Shown one piece after another: positions 22,117 to 30,537 of a DNA stretch of 45,846 nucleotides. Position 1 is the first letter of the stretch, and each line of letters opens with the position of its first letter. The position numbers and the translations under genes are program-made. The DNA comes from Cytophagales bacterium (GTDB taxonomy: Bacteria > Bacteroidota > Bacteroidia > Cytophagales > Spirosomataceae): assembly GCA_004292855.1 (NCBI GenBank), contig RDXN01000076.1, forward strand, positions 1-45,846, read 5' to 3'. The notes beneath the pieces are model-generated. The model saw only the letters and a list, made by a program, of their open reading frames with translations. It was not told the DNA's origin and made no database searches.

Positions 22117-24153
22117 ATGTCCGATTTTAAGCCCTACATCCCCGACAATCAGTCGCCTGCCGAGTTCACCCTAAAAGCCGTTATCACAGGTGCCCTGTTT
22201 GGGGTTCTGTTTGGGGCGGCAACGGTTTATCTTTCCCTGAAAGCCGGGTTGTCGGTGTCGGCCTCAATTCCGATTGCGGTGCTGGCGATCTCGCTCGGAC
22301 GGCGGTTTCTGAACACGACCATTCTCGAAAACAATATTATCCAAACTACCGGCTCAGCGGGCGAGAGTATCGCGTCGGGGGTGGTGTTTACGTTGCCGGG
22401 GTTCCTGTTCCTGACCGGGGGCATCGGGGCCGATTTTTTCAACTACTGGACGATCCTGACGCTGGCCATTCTGGGTGGACTGGTCGGAACGCTCATGATG
22501 ATTCCATTACGTCGGTCGCTCATTGTGCAGGAACACGGCACCCTGCCCTACCCCGAAGGCACGGCCTGTGCGTCGGTGCTGATTGCCGGTGAGCGCGGGG
22601 GCGACTTTGCCAAAACCGCTTATCAGGGCCTGGGCGTTGCGTTGGTCTATGCGCTGTTGCAAAAGGTGTTGCACGTGATTGCCGAGGTGCCAGTGTGGGC
22701 CACGAAACAAACGAACCGCTACTTTCCGTCGGCGCAGGTCTCGGGCGAAATCACGCCGGAGTATTTGGGCGTGGGCTACATTGTCGGGTTTCGGATTTCG
22801 GCGGTGTTGGTTGGCGGGGGCATTCTGGCCTGGTTGGGGTTGATTCCGCTGCTGTCGTCGCTGGTTCCGGGCGAAGTGATTGCCGGACAGCTAGTTAAAC
22901 TTGGCTATCTAACCGATTTACAAACGGCTGGCGGTGGTAGTAGTGGCGGCTGGAATCCCGAAACCAAGACTTTCTCCAACACCGCAGCCGCCGTATATCG
23001 GGCCTACATTCGGCAAATCGGGGCCGGTGCCGTTACGGCGGGGGGCTTCATGACGCTGCTGAAAACGATCCCAACCATTGTGTCGTCCTTTAAATCGAGC
23101 TTTGGTGGCGGTAAAGGATTGGAGTTAGCCGCTGGCGGAACCACCCGTCGCACGGAGCAGGATTTGAGCATCAAGGTGGTTGTGTTTGGCAGCATCGCGC
23201 TGGTCGCTCTGATGCTCGTTTTACCCCAAATTCCGGGCGATTCGCTGTTGACCAAACTCCTGATCGGCGTATTGGTGATTGTATTTGGCTTTTTCTTCGT
23301 GACGGTCGCGAGCCGGATTGTGGGGCTGATTGGTTCGTCGTCGTCGCCGGTATCGGGCATGACGATTGCCACCATCATGGGTACCTCGCTCATTTTCATT
23401 GCGTTCGGCCTCACGGGGCAGGTTTACGAACCCGCTGTGTTGGTCGTGGGCGGCATGATTTGCATCGCGGCTGCCTCCGCCGGGGCCACCTCGCAGGACC
23501 TGAAAACGGGTTATATTGTAGGTGCCACGCCCAAATACCAGCAGATAGCCTTGTTTATTGGGGTGATTGTATCATCAATTGTAATTGGCGCGACGGTCAA
23601 AATTCTGGACACGCCCACCCCCGACCTCGTCGCGCAGGGCATCACCCATGCGATTGGCTCCGACAAATTTCCGGCTCCGCAGGGCACGCTCATGGCCACC
23701 CTCATCAAGGGCCTGCTCTCGTTCAACCTCGACTGGCAGTTTGTGTTAGTCGGCGCGTTTCTGGCGTTTGTGTTTGAGCTAGTCGGTGTGAGTGCGCTGG
23801 CGTTCGCGGTAGGGGTGTATCTACCTCTGTCGACTACCCTGCCCATCTTCGCCGGAGGTCTTGTCAAAGCCATTGTGGATTGGAATGCCAAGCGTACCAA
23901 CACCGTAGAGGAAGATGCCGATCTGGGCAAAGGCAACCTGTTTGCCACGGGCCTGGTGGCCGGGGGAGCGTTGGCGGGTGTTGGTGTGGCCCTGCTCTCG
24001 GTCAACGACGGAATCTTTAATGCGCTGGCCCGCATCTCGCTTGAACACGGTTTGGCGGGTGCGCTGGGCGAAGGCGGCTACATGCTTCTGGGCGCACTGG
24101 CGTTTATGGGGCTGGCGTTGTTGTTGGGAAGAGTAGCAATGAAACGGAGCTGA
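22117..24153 (+). CDS. OPT-family oligopeptide transporter
   Basis: A 678-residue integral membrane protein with about 15 hydrophobic segments. [28 protein letters not shown] at the start, [34 protein letters not shown] and [21 protein letters not shown] are hallmarks of the prokaryotic OPT family, which takes up small peptides or metal chelates by proton symport. Substrate cannot be deduced. ATG 22117 ([18 protein letters not shown]) is a standard start. The gene stands alone between the DUF2283 terminator and the start of the accessory island. Confidence 0.93.
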   Translation: MSDFKPYIPDNQSPAEFTLKAVITGALFGVLFGAATVYLSLKAGLSVSASIPIAVLAISLGRRFLNTTILENNIIQTTGSAGESIASGVVFTLPGFLFLTGGIGADFFNYWTILTLAILGGLVGTLMMIPLRRSLIVQEHGTLPYPEGTACASVLIAGERGGDFAKTAYQGLGVALVYALLQKVLHVIAEVPVWATKQTNRYFPSAQVSGEITPEYLGVGYIVGFRISAVLVGGGILAWLGLIPLLSSLVPGEVIAGQLVKLGYLTDLQTAGGGSSGGWNPETKTFSNTAAAVYRAYIRQIGAGAVTAGGFMTLLKTIPTIVSSFKSSFGGGKGLELAAGGTTRRTEQDLSIKVVVFGSIALVALMLVLPQIPGDSLLTKLLIGVLVIVFGFFFVTVASRIVGLIGSSSSPVSGMTIATIMGTSLIFIAFGLTGQVYEPAVLVVGGMICIAAASAGATSQDLKTGYIVGATPKYQQIALFIGVIVSSIVIGATVKILDTPTPDLVAQGITHAIGSDKFPAPQGTLMATLIKGLLSFNLDWQFVLVGAFLAFVFELVGVSALAFAVGVYLPLSTTLPIFAGGLVKAIVDWNAKRTNTVEEDADLGKGNLFATGLVAGGALAGVGVALLSVNDGIFNALARISLEHGLAGALGEGGYMLLGALAFMGLALLLGRVAMKRS

Positions 24154-24228
24154 TAACCGTCTTGTTTAGTGTAATAAAAGTATTACTATGGAGAGCATTC
24201 AAACCTCAACTCTTTACAGATCAGCTTG

Positions 24229-24393
24229 ATGCGCCTATTTGACCGGGGGTTATCAGAAGAACAAATTTTGGAGCTACGTCGTGTTTTGGTAAAGCATTAT
24301 TCCTCTTTACTGAAGCAAGAGGTAGATCATGTTGTTCAGGAAAAGGGCTACACACAAGCCGACTTTGATAAGATGCTCAATAGCCCTTCCTGA
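24229..24393 (+). CDS. Antitoxin of a broken PIN pair
   Basis: A 54-residue protein (RLFDRGLSEEQILELRRVLV, then a helix to MLNSPS). Its size, helical content and position directly before a PIN-toxin start mark it as a VapB-like antitoxin of the type common in Bacteroidota. Its stop TGA shares the A (24393) with the ATG of the following toxin remnant (TGATG). The partner toxin is cut off after about 16 residues, so the antitoxin is an orphan here. The frame is open upstream to about 24178, with a possible TTG start at 24226. Confidence 0.7.
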   Translation: MRLFDRGLSEEQILELRRVLVKHYSSLLKQEVDHVVQEKGYTQADFDKMLNSPS

Positions 24394-24446
24394 TGGTTCG
24401 AGTTGTTGTTGACACAAACTGCTTGTTGGCTTCAATTCCGAACCGA
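24393..24446 (+). pseudogene. PIN-toxin remnant (N-terminus only)
   Basis: From ATG 24393 the frame reads MVRVVVDTNCLLASIP, the unmistakable first strand and catalytic Asp of a PIN toxin, and then loses the family after about 18 codons and runs into the signal-peptide start of the next gene. More than 100 residues, including the other acidic residues, are missing. A deletion has removed the rest of the toxin. The frame stays open into 24462-24962, so a fusion product is possible but is unlikely to be a nuclease. Confidence 0.8.
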
Positions 24447-24461
24447 CTTAAATCAAATTAT

Positions 24462-24962
24462 ATGACCCTCCGCTATCCGCTCCTGCTCTTTTTACTGATT
24501 GGTTTGCAGGCTACCTACGCTCAAACTACCCTCGCGCCATCCGGCTCCCTCACTGACGTAGCTCTGCTCGAAGGCCACTGGCGCGGCACCTACAACGGCG
24601 GCCCTATAGAAGCATCGTGGACAGCCCCCGAAGCGGGCAATATTGTGGGCTACATCCGCATGATGAAAGACAACAAGCCTGCTCTGTACGAGCTATTCGT
24701 GTTCGAGCAAAGCGACGCAGGGCCGGTGGCAATGGTGAAGCACTTCAAACCCGGCATGATTGGCGTGGAGGAAAAGGACAAAATGGACCGCTACCGCTTC
24801 ATCCGGGCCGAGAAAGACCGCACCGTGTTTGAGAAGGAAGACGGGTCCATCCGCATTAACTACGAACGGCGACCTCGAAATCAACTCGTCATTCAGCGAG
24901 GCACCCCAAAAGACGGGGCCTGGGCGTTCAGCGATTTGTTTGTATTTGAGAAGGTGCGGTGA
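24462..24962 (+). CDS. Secreted DUF6265-like protein
   Basis: A 166-residue exported protein. Signal peptide MTLRYPLLLFLLIGLQATYAQ, then ALLEGHWRGTYNGGPIEASWTAPEAGNIVGYIRM, YELFVFEQSDAGPVAMVKHF and RTVFEKEDGSIRINYERR. The W-x-G..E..W..P..G.M pattern is that of the DUF6265 group of small beta-barrel, lipocalin-like proteins; function unknown. The start is set by the signal peptide at 24462, although the frame is fused upstream to the PIN remnant. Confidence 0.8.
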   Translation: MTLRYPLLLFLLIGLQATYAQTTLAPSGSLTDVALLEGHWRGTYNGGPIEASWTAPEAGNIVGYIRMMKDNKPALYELFVFEQSDAGPVAMVKHFKPGMIGVEEKDKMDRYRFIRAEKDRTVFEKEDGSIRINYERRPRNQLVIQRGTPKDGAWAFSDLFVFEKVR

Positions 24963-25050
24963 GAGTTCAAAAACTGCTTTTCGAACACTGTACCTTGTAT
25001 GTTCTATTTTTTTCACAAACAATTCAAATTGTTATATTTATTTTGTATAT

Positions 25051-25824
25051 ATGGACATTTTCTTTGATGTAAGCTTGGCAGTATCCTATCCTAGTCCTTC
25101 CCAGAAAATCCGTGTGCTCAGTGAGCATTGGGCTACCAACAATCTTTACTGCCCATCATGTGGTCACGATATTTTGACGAAGTACCCTAATAACGATCCA
25201 GTTAGAGATTTTGGATGTGCAAATTGCCATGTTGATTTTGAACTGAAAAGCAAAAAAGGGGCTATAAAAAATAAAATTAATGATGGAGCTTATGGAACAA
25301 TGATTACTCGCATAAAAAGTGATGCCAATCCAAACTTCCTCTTTCTAAGCTACACCAATCAGTTGAAGGTAAATGATCTCATTGCCGTACCAAATTATTA
25401 TTTCACGGAATTCATTATAGAGCAACGTAAACCGTTGAGCTTAACAGCAAAGAGAGCAGGTTGGGTTGGTTGTAACATACTGATCGACCAAATCCCCGAA
25501 TCTGGCAGAATCTATTTGATCAAAAATAGCTTGGTTCTTAACAAGAAAGAGGTCGTCCATCAGTGGCAACAAACTGTCTTTTTGAAGGACTGTGAGCTAC
25601 CCAAACGGAGATGGCTCATTGAGATCCTTAAGATAATAGATGAAGTTCCTACAGATTTTTTTAGCTTGCGACAGATGTATCAATTTGAGAATCGTTTGAA
25701 AAGCATCTTCCCCAGTAATAATCATATCCAAGAAAAGATTCGTCAGCAATTGCAAATCCTTAGAGATCAAGGGCTGATTGAGTTTAGAGGTAATGGTGTT
25801 TACCACAAACTTAATGTGTTTTAA
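25051..25824 (+). CDS. dpnI: DpnI-like methyl-directed restriction endonuclease
   Basis: A 257-residue homologue of Streptococcus DpnI (254 residues), alike end to end. DpnI cuts GATC only when the adenine is methylated, so it needs no protective methylase and attacks Dam-modified incoming DNA. The N-terminal PD-(D/E)xK domain shows Asp53, Glu64 and Lys66 (RDFGCANCH.DFELKSKKG) and zinc cysteines at 34, 37, 56 and 59. The middle KINDGAYGTMITRIKSDANP and RAGWVGCNI, and the C-terminal winged helix with NNHIQEKIRQQLQILRDQG, match DpnI closely. The gene is distinctly AT-rich beside its neighbours and lies in an accessory island, which indicates transfer. ATG 25051 gives the DpnI N-terminus. Confidence 0.95.
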   Translation: MDIFFDVSLAVSYPSPSQKIRVLSEHWATNNLYCPSCGHDILTKYPNNDPVRDFGCANCHVDFELKSKKGAIKNKINDGAYGTMITRIKSDANPNFLFLSYTNQLKVNDLIAVPNYYFTEFIIEQRKPLSLTAKRAGWVGCNILIDQIPESGRIYLIKNSLVLNKKEVVHQWQQTVFLKDCELPKRRWLIEILKIIDEVPTDFFSLRQMYQFENRLKSIFPSNNHIQEKIRQQLQILRDQGLIEFRGNGVYHKLNVF

Positions 25825-25825
25825 A

Positions 25826-25945
25826 ATGATAGTTGAATCCTTTCACTACTCTTTACGAAATCTATCAGCGCAAGCACAGCAGCAACAGGTGCGACGTGAT
25901 TTTTCGGGGGCAAAGGAAGAAATTGAGCGGATGGTTTTAGGATGA
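25826..25945 (+). CDS. Small ORF directly after the DpnI-like gene
   Basis: ATG 25826 comes one base after the dpnI stop codon and opens a 39-codon frame: MIVESFHYSLRNLSAQAQQ, a Gln-rich stretch, then RRDFSGAKEEIERMVLG. The close spacing suggests cotranslation. No family is recognised. It could be a small partner protein, or the tail of an unrelated gene that was deleted. It is not similar to DpnD. Confidence 0.4.
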   Translation: MIVESFHYSLRNLSAQAQQQQVRRDFSGAKEEIERMVLG

Positions 25946-26132
25946 AAATTTTATTACATAATAAAGCAAACTAATACTCTATTACTTGGTTTGTAACAAG
26001 CCACTTAATAGAAAATGGCAACTTTAGAGCTTTCAAGGTAGTTTTGCCTACAAAATGACGTAACTTTGTGCAGATTCTAAGGCAAAACTGCGTCGTTATT
26101 GTAACAATCTCTACTAACTTCCAACGCAACTA
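25946..26132 (+). promoter_or_regulatory. Control region of XRE-ImmA-PIN operon with operator-like dyad
   Basis: AGTTTTGCC (26040-26048) and GGCAAAACT (26081-26089) form an inverted repeat around TAACTTTG (26061-26068), an exact TAnnTTTG -7 box. The arms flank the promoter at nearly equal distance, a common layout for autoregulation by an XRE-type repressor dimer or tetramer. A TTTG at 26043-26046 lies inside the left arm, 14 bases from the -7 box, shorter than usual spacing. Leader to the ATG at 26133 is about 60 bases. Confidence 0.65.
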
Positions 26133-26483
26133 ATGAACACGCAAAACGAAACCGTCGGGCAGAACATCCGGCTGTTTCGCGAGCGGTTGGCTCTTTCCCA
26201 AACTGCATTGGCCGATTATTTGGGCGTTTCGCACGCCATGATTAGCCACTACGAAACCGGAAATCGCCCCGTCTCGACCGACCACCTCCAAAAATTAGCC
26301 GACCTGTTCGGCATCGATGCCTACGGTCTGTTTGAAACCGACGGGGCGCAGCAACAAGCGAATTTGGCGTTTGCTTTCCGGGCCGATACAATGAATGCCG
26401 AAGACCTGACCAGTATTGCGGCATTCCGTCGTATTGTGAACAACTATCTGAAAATGAAAAAACAGTTGAGCCATGTCAGCTAA
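26133..26483 (+). CDS. XRE-family transcriptional regulator
   Basis: A 116-residue protein with a helix-turn-helix of the HTH_3 class: IRLFRERLALSQTALADYLGVSHAMISHYETGNRPVSTDHLQKLADLFG, residues 13-62. The remaining 50 residues are helical. It is followed, with an 11-base overlap, by an ImmA/IrrE metalloprotease. In such pairs the protease usually cleaves the repressor under a stress or phage signal. The dyad at 26040-26089 is the likely binding site. Confidence 0.93.
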   Translation: MNTQNETVGQNIRLFRERLALSQTALADYLGVSHAMISHYETGNRPVSTDHLQKLADLFGIDAYGLFETDGAQQQANLAFAFRADTMNAEDLTSIAAFRRIVNNYLKMKKQLSHVS

Positions 26484-27216
26484 ACTGAAAGGCATGAAAC
26501 TATCGCTGGAGAAACTAGCCAGCGAGTTTCGGCAAGCTCACGGTTTAAACGACCGGCAACCGATTCGGCTACGGAGCTTGTTGCAGGACTTAAATGTGAA
26601 AACGGTTTTTAAACCGTTGAGCGATGGCTTTGCAGGAATGGCGGTTAAAGCCCATTCCGAACGTTTTATGCTGGTGAACAGTGATCAGATATTAGCTCGG
26701 CAACATTTCACGATTTGTCACGAGCTTTATCATCTGTTTATCCAAAAGGTTTTTACTTCCCAGATGTGCAATCCGGGACAGTTCAATTACAAAGATTCCG
26801 AAGAACTTAATGCCGATTGGTTTGCAGCTTACTTACTTATCCCGCGTGATGGCGTGTTGATGCAAATTGTCGATTGGGATGAGTTGGAAAAAAACCAGAT
26901 CTCACTGGCTACTATTCTGCACCTTGAACAGTTTTTCTCCTGTTCACGCCAAGCCTTACTCATTCGCTTAGAAGAGATTGGCTTGATAGATCGCGCATAT
27001 GGAGAACAATTTAAGTCCAATATTAAGCGGTCGGCTATTGAACATGGCTACTCAACCGACTTATACGAAGCGGGTAATCATAACCTGACGCTTGGAGATT
27101 ATGGTGCGATTGCTCGTCAACTTTATGATACAGAACAAATCTCGGAAAGTCATTATGCCGGACTTTTGTTAGATTTGGGAGTCGATCTGAACGAGTTGAC
27201 CACCGACTATGTCTAA
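26473..27216 (+). CDS. ImmA/IrrE-family metallopeptidase
   Basis: A 247-residue Peptidase M78 protein. FTICHELYHLFI contains the zinc motif HExxH (His83, Glu84, His87) and SEELNADWFAAYLLIP supplies the third ligand and the usual following helix. A C-terminal helical region of about 100 residues follows. Known relatives cleave XRE-type repressors (ImmA on ImmR, IrrE on DdrO). It overlaps the regulator gene by 11 bases and the PIN-like gene by 8 bases, so the three are one unit. XRE plus ImmA/IrrE pairs are also reported in anti-phage toxin-antitoxin systems such as RosmerTA; membership here is not shown. Confidence 0.93.
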   Translation: MSAKLKGMKLSLEKLASEFRQAHGLNDRQPIRLRSLLQDLNVKTVFKPLSDGFAGMAVKAHSERFMLVNSDQILARQHFTICHELYHLFIQKVFTSQMCNPGQFNYKDSEELNADWFAAYLLIPRDGVLMQIVDWDELEKNQISLATILHLEQFFSCSRQALLIRLEEIGLIDRAYGEQFKSNIKRSAIEHGYSTDLYEAGNHNLTLGDYGAIARQLYDTEQISESHYAGLLLDLGVDLNELTTDYV

Positions 27217-27733
27217 AACTATTCTTGTTGATGCGGATGTAGTATCACATTTTGTAAGTGCTGGAGAAATCCTTACTCTACCCAAAATCTTCCCTTATCC
27301 TGTCAAACTGCTCGATAAGGTTTATGCAGAACTGGAACGTTGGCGTGAACGTAAGCAAGCGGTCGATAACCTGGTCAATTTCAAACTGATTGAGGTGATT
27401 CCCTTCCCCGAAAATAACCATGAAATAGTTAAGGAGTTTTTCAGAATCAGAACCAAATTAGACAAGGGCGTAGGCGAGAGTGCTTGTATGGCCGTTGCCC
27501 GATACACAAGGGACATCCTGGCAAGCAGTAATCTTCGGGACATCAAATCGTATTGTGAGACACACCAAATTGTGTACTTGACCACAATGGATTTCCTGTG
27601 TCACGCATTGACAACAGGCCTTTTCGATGAAACCCGTTGTGACGCGTTTATTGCGGCTGTTCGCAGAAAAGGGCAGAAATTACCTGTGGATGCCATGAGC
27701 AAATTTACCTGTCGGGATTTGGCAGGTATTTGA
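27209..27733 (+). CDS. PIN-like domain protein, third gene of XRE-ImmA operon
   Basis: A 174-residue protein. The first strand TILVDADVVSHFV has Asp8 and Asp10, GVGESACMAVARY supplies a glutamate like the central PIN acid, and SSNLRDIKSYC a late aspartate. Together with the alternating strand-helix pattern this suggests a PIN-like nuclease fold, though it diverges from VapC. It overlaps ImmA by 8 bases. It is the likely effector of the operon, released when the protease acts on the regulator; this is inference. Confidence in PIN-like fold is moderate. Confidence 0.72.
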   Translation: MSKTILVDADVVSHFVSAGEILTLPKIFPYPVKLLDKVYAELERWRERKQAVDNLVNFKLIEVIPFPENNHEIVKEFFRIRTKLDKGVGESACMAVARYTRDILASSNLRDIKSYCETHQIVYLTTMDFLCHALTTGLFDETRCDAFIAAVRRKGQKLPVDAMSKFTCRDLAGI

Positions 27734-27807
27734 GTTCTCAATTCCCCCTTTCCCTCCCAAAATAAAGCGTTTCCGGCTCGCCCGTGTTGTCTATAGAAAG
27801 CAACCAC

Positions 27808-27957
27808 ATGGCGAATCAGGATAAGAAGAACAAGAACGCGAAGAAAGTAGCCACGAAAGCACCCAAGGTGCATGGTTCGCCCAAAACGCCCCGGTACGAA
27901 CAGAACGAGTCAAGCGTAACCGCGCCCGACCTGGCTCCTAAAGCCAAACGTAAGTAA
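27808..27957 (+). CDS. Small Lys-rich protein
   Basis: A 49-residue, strongly basic, low-complexity protein (MANQDKKNKNAKKVATKAPK, ending LAPKAKRK). It is followed by a strong terminator, which supports that it is a real gene. The composition suggests nucleic-acid binding, but no family was recognised. It is too short for routine ORF tracks. It lies after the accessory island and before the broken VOC gene. Confidence 0.55.
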   Translation: MANQDKKNKNAKKVATKAPKVHGSPKTPRYEQNESSVTAPDLAPKAKRK

Positions 27958-27967
27958 TGAACTCTGT

Positions 27968-28011
27968 CGGCAGTACACCGTGTTGCAACGGTGTACTGCC
28001 GATTTGTTTTT
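27968..28011 (+). terminator. Strong terminator after small basic gene
   Basis: CGGCAGTACACCG (27968-27980) pairs perfectly with CGGTGTACTGCCG (27989-28001) around an 8-base loop, followed by ATTTGTTTTT. Confidence 0.9.
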
Positions 28012-28024
28012 AGGCTTGCTCCAT

Positions 28025-28532
28025 ATGACTCCCCCCTACTCCATTCCCACCCAGACCCGCATTGGGCACGTACACTTGAAAGTGGCCGATTTGGCCCGTT
28101 CAATGGCTTTCTATTGTGATTTATTGGGATTCAACCTCGTTTCGATGTATGGCGACCAAGCTGCATTTATCTCGGCGGGGGGCTACCACTGGAACGCCAG
28201 CCCGGCACCACATCGGTTTGAACACCTGGTACAGCAAAGATGCTCCACCGGCACCCGTTCGGTCGGCGGGTTTGTTCCATACGGCCATTGTGTACCCCAC
28301 GCGCCGGGACTTGGCGGTGGCTTTCAAACGGTTGATCGACGCCAAATACCCCATCACGGGTGCGTCGGATCACGGGGTTTCGGAGGCTATTTACCTCAAC
28401 GATCCCGACCAGAACGGGGTCGAATTGTACTGGGACCGTCCGCAGGAACAATGGCCGCGCCGAGCCGATGGTAGCCTTGAGATGTATACCCGCTCGCTCG
28501 ACCTCCACGCCCTGATGCGCGAGACCGATTAG
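28025..28532 (+). pseudogene. VOC-family (glyoxalase/dioxygenase-like) protein, frameshifted
   Basis: The first 55 codons from ATG 28025 read as a VOC protein (TRIGHVHLKVADLARSMAFYCDLLGF, AAFISAGGYH), and the rest of the family continues in another frame (HHIGLNTWYSKDAPP, GLFHTAIVYPTRRDL, ISDHGVSEAIYL-like, DPDQNGVELYWDRP). The break is at about 28190-28205, where 16 extra bases stand between the TAC CAC and CAC CAC ATC codons expected for the GGYHHHIGLNTW motif. Metal ligands (His in GHVHL, Glu in VELYW) are kept on both sides. Either a true inactivating insertion or an assembly error. It ends directly before the stop codon of the opposite glycoside hydrolase gene. Confidence 0.88.
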
Positions 28533-29588
28533 CTATTTTCCGGTCGTCAACTGCTTAATCACTGCCGTTTCTTTGGGGTCGAACACCGAGCCATCGGGGC
28601 GGAAAATGTCGTGGAACCAGACTTTGGGTTCCTCGCCACCGGGCATTGGCGTGTCCCAGGCGTAGATCGTGTTGGTTTTGCCCTTCACAAGGCCCCAGTT
28701 GATGGCTCCCACTTTGTATTTTTTGAAGACGGGTAAACAGGTCTCGAACGTACTGTTGCGCGTCCGGGCCATGTACTCCGTGCAAATCAAGGGCCGACCA
28801 AACTGCTTTTGAAGCTCCAGAATCTGCGCTTCCAGCTTGGCAGCTTCGGCGTAGTTGTGGAACGTAATTACGTCCGACTGCGCAAACATCAACTCGTTCG
28901 ATTGGGGGTGGTCGTGCCACCAGCCCGCCGTAATGGGTTGGTCGGGACGCACGGACTGCGCCCAAGCGAATGTTTTCGTTAAAAGCGGCACCACGGCGTC
29001 CATGTAGCCAGAGTTGCTTGGCTCATTGAACAGATCCCAGGTCATCACCCGCTTGTCTTTTCCGAAGGCCGTTAACACCCCTTTTGTGTATGCTTCAAGG
29101 CCGGCCCACGTGCGCGAGTCGAACAGGCGTTTGGTACCCGGCCCGCGTACCCAACCCGAATTGTGTTTTCCCGTGACGGGGTCCATCTGCTTACCCAGCT
29201 TCGGGTCGTCGTTCCAGCACGAATCGAACAAGACAAACATGATCTTGATCTTGTGTTTGTCGGCGATTTGCAGAAACTGCTCAATGCGCTTTTTATACGC
29301 TTCGGCGTCCTGCTCCCAAACCAAATTGTGCAGAAACACGCGCATCACGTTCATGCCAATGCTCTCGGCATAGCCCAATTCGCGGTCGATGGTGGCCGGG
29401 TCGAAGGTTTCGGCCTGCCACATTTCGAGTTGATTAATGGCCGTGCTCGGAATAAAGTTAGCCCCCACCAGAAAGGGCTGCGTTTTGTACCAGTCGTTGG
29501 CCTGTTGGGCCGTCCAGCGTTGGGCAAACGTGGGAATAAAGAACAGCAGCGCGAAGCTGAGCGTGACGAAAAGGCGAAGGGTTTTCAT
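28533..29588 (-). CDS. Secreted clan-A glycoside hydrolase (GH5-like)
   Basis: A 351-residue exported protein with signal peptide MKTLRLFVTLSFALLFFIPTFAQ. The barrel carries the acid/base Glu189 in TWDLFNEPSNSG and the nucleophile Glu271 in LICTEYMAR, the pair of retaining clan-A hydrolases; GANFIPST and FVLFDSCWND fit the same fold. Relatives are labelled cellulase-family or 1,4-beta-xylanase; the substrate is not clear. ATG 29588 precedes the signal peptide. It follows the RmlD-like gene by 43 bases on the same strand. Confidence 0.88.
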   Translation of the reverse strand: MKTLRLFVTLSFALLFFIPTFAQRWTAQQANDWYKTQPFLVGANFIPSTAINQLEMWQAETFDPATIDRELGYAESIGMNVMRVFLHNLVWEQDAEAYKKRIEQFLQIADKHKIKIMFVLFDSCWNDDPKLGKQMDPVTGKHNSGWVRGPGTKRLFDSRTWAGLEAYTKGVLTAFGKDKRVMTWDLFNEPSNSGYMDAVVPLLTKTFAWAQSVRPDQPITAGWWHDHPQSNELMFAQSDVITFHNYAEAAKLEAQILELQKQFGRPLICTEYMARTRNSTFETCLPVFKKYKVGAINWGLVKGKTNTIYAWDTPMPGGEEPKVWFHDIFRPDGSVFDPKETAVIKQLTTGK

Positions 29589-29631
29589 GTTGTTGAACGT
29601 TGCTACACCCAAAAGGCGACAAAGGCCCCGT

Positions 29632-30537
29632 TTATCCCCGTGCTGCAACTTGATCAGCCAACAAGGCAATCCCCTCGGCAAAACTGTGCGGGTTGTAGCC
29701 CAGCACCGTCCGAGCTTTGTCGATAATGAACCCGGTGCGGGGTGGTCGGCGGGCGGTTTGGGTGAACGTCGAGCCGTCGGCCTGCGTGATAAACGATTTA
29801 TCGAGGCCGAAATAATCGGCAGTTTGAATGGCCATTTCGTAGGGCGTTAGCACCTCTTTTCCCGAAATGTTGAAGATACCCTCGGCCTGTTGTTTGGCAA
29901 TAAGCGAACAACCAGCGGCCAGGTCTTCGGCCAGGGTCGGGCTGCGAAACTGATCGGTCACGACCCGGATATTCTTGCCGTCTTCGAGCGATTTTTTCAC
30001 CCAGAGAATGATATTGCTCCGGCTCATATCGTGGGCAATACCGTACACGAGCACCGTTCGGGCAATCCCCCACCGAACCGGCGAACGGCGAACCACGGTC
30101 TCGGCGGCATACTTACTCCAGCCATAAAAGCTGATCGGATTTCCCTCGGCCTGCTCGTCGTAGGGGCCAGCCGCTCCGTCGAAAATAAAATCGGTTGAAA
30201 CATGACACAGGAATGCGCCGGTTTGGGCGCAGGCCTCTACGATATGCTCCACGGCGGTTACGTTCTGGAGCCAGCAATCATCTTTCTGGAGTTCGCACTT
30301 GTCTACGTCGGTCATGGCTGCGCCGTGGATCACCGCGTCGGGTTGGGTCTCGCTTAGCACGTTGAGTACCTGTTGCCGGTTGGTGATGTCCATCGAACGA
30401 TACGTGTAGCCTTCTGAAAAAGGCAGTCGGTTGTCGCCACGGGCGGTGGCAATGAGGTGGATATCGGGGTCGGGAGCCAGCAAACCCACTAATTTTTGAC
30501 CTAGCAGGCCGTTGGCACCGGTGATAAGGATACGCAT
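29632..30537 (-). CDS. RmlD-like SDR sugar-nucleotide reductase
   Basis: A 301-residue short-chain dehydrogenase of the RmlD substrate-binding family. The Rossmann motif MRILITGANGLLGQ is at the start; HGAAMTDVDKCE, CHVSTDFIFDG and SFYGWSKYAAE (Tyr-x-x-x-Lys) form the active site, and FNISGKEVLTPYEMA the C-terminal part. RmlD reduces dTDP-4-keto-rhamnose; many Bacteroidota homologues are less specific, and rmlA-C are not nearby. Its start overlaps the stop of the cyclophilin gene by one base. Confidence 0.9.
   Translation of the reverse strand: MRILITGANGLLGQKLVGLLAPDPDIHLIATARGDNRLPFSEGYTYRSMDITNRQQVLNVLSETQPDAVIHGAAMTDVDKCELQKDDCWLQNVTAVEHIVEACAQTGAFLCHVSTDFIFDGAAGPYDEQAEGNPISFYGWSKYAAETVVRRSPVRWGIARTVLVYGIAHDMSRSNIILWVKKSLEDGKNIRVVTDQFRSPTLAEDLAAGCSLIAKQQAEGIFNISGKEVLTPYEMAIQTADYFGLDKSFITQADGSTFTQTARRPPRTGFIIDKARTVLGYNPHSFAEGIALLADQVAARG

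Noticed and set aside
28116-28532. Independent 138-codon protein gene
   Set aside because: Its first 25 or so codons are out of frame with the VOC family; it is the 3' half of a frameshifted gene, not a separate one.
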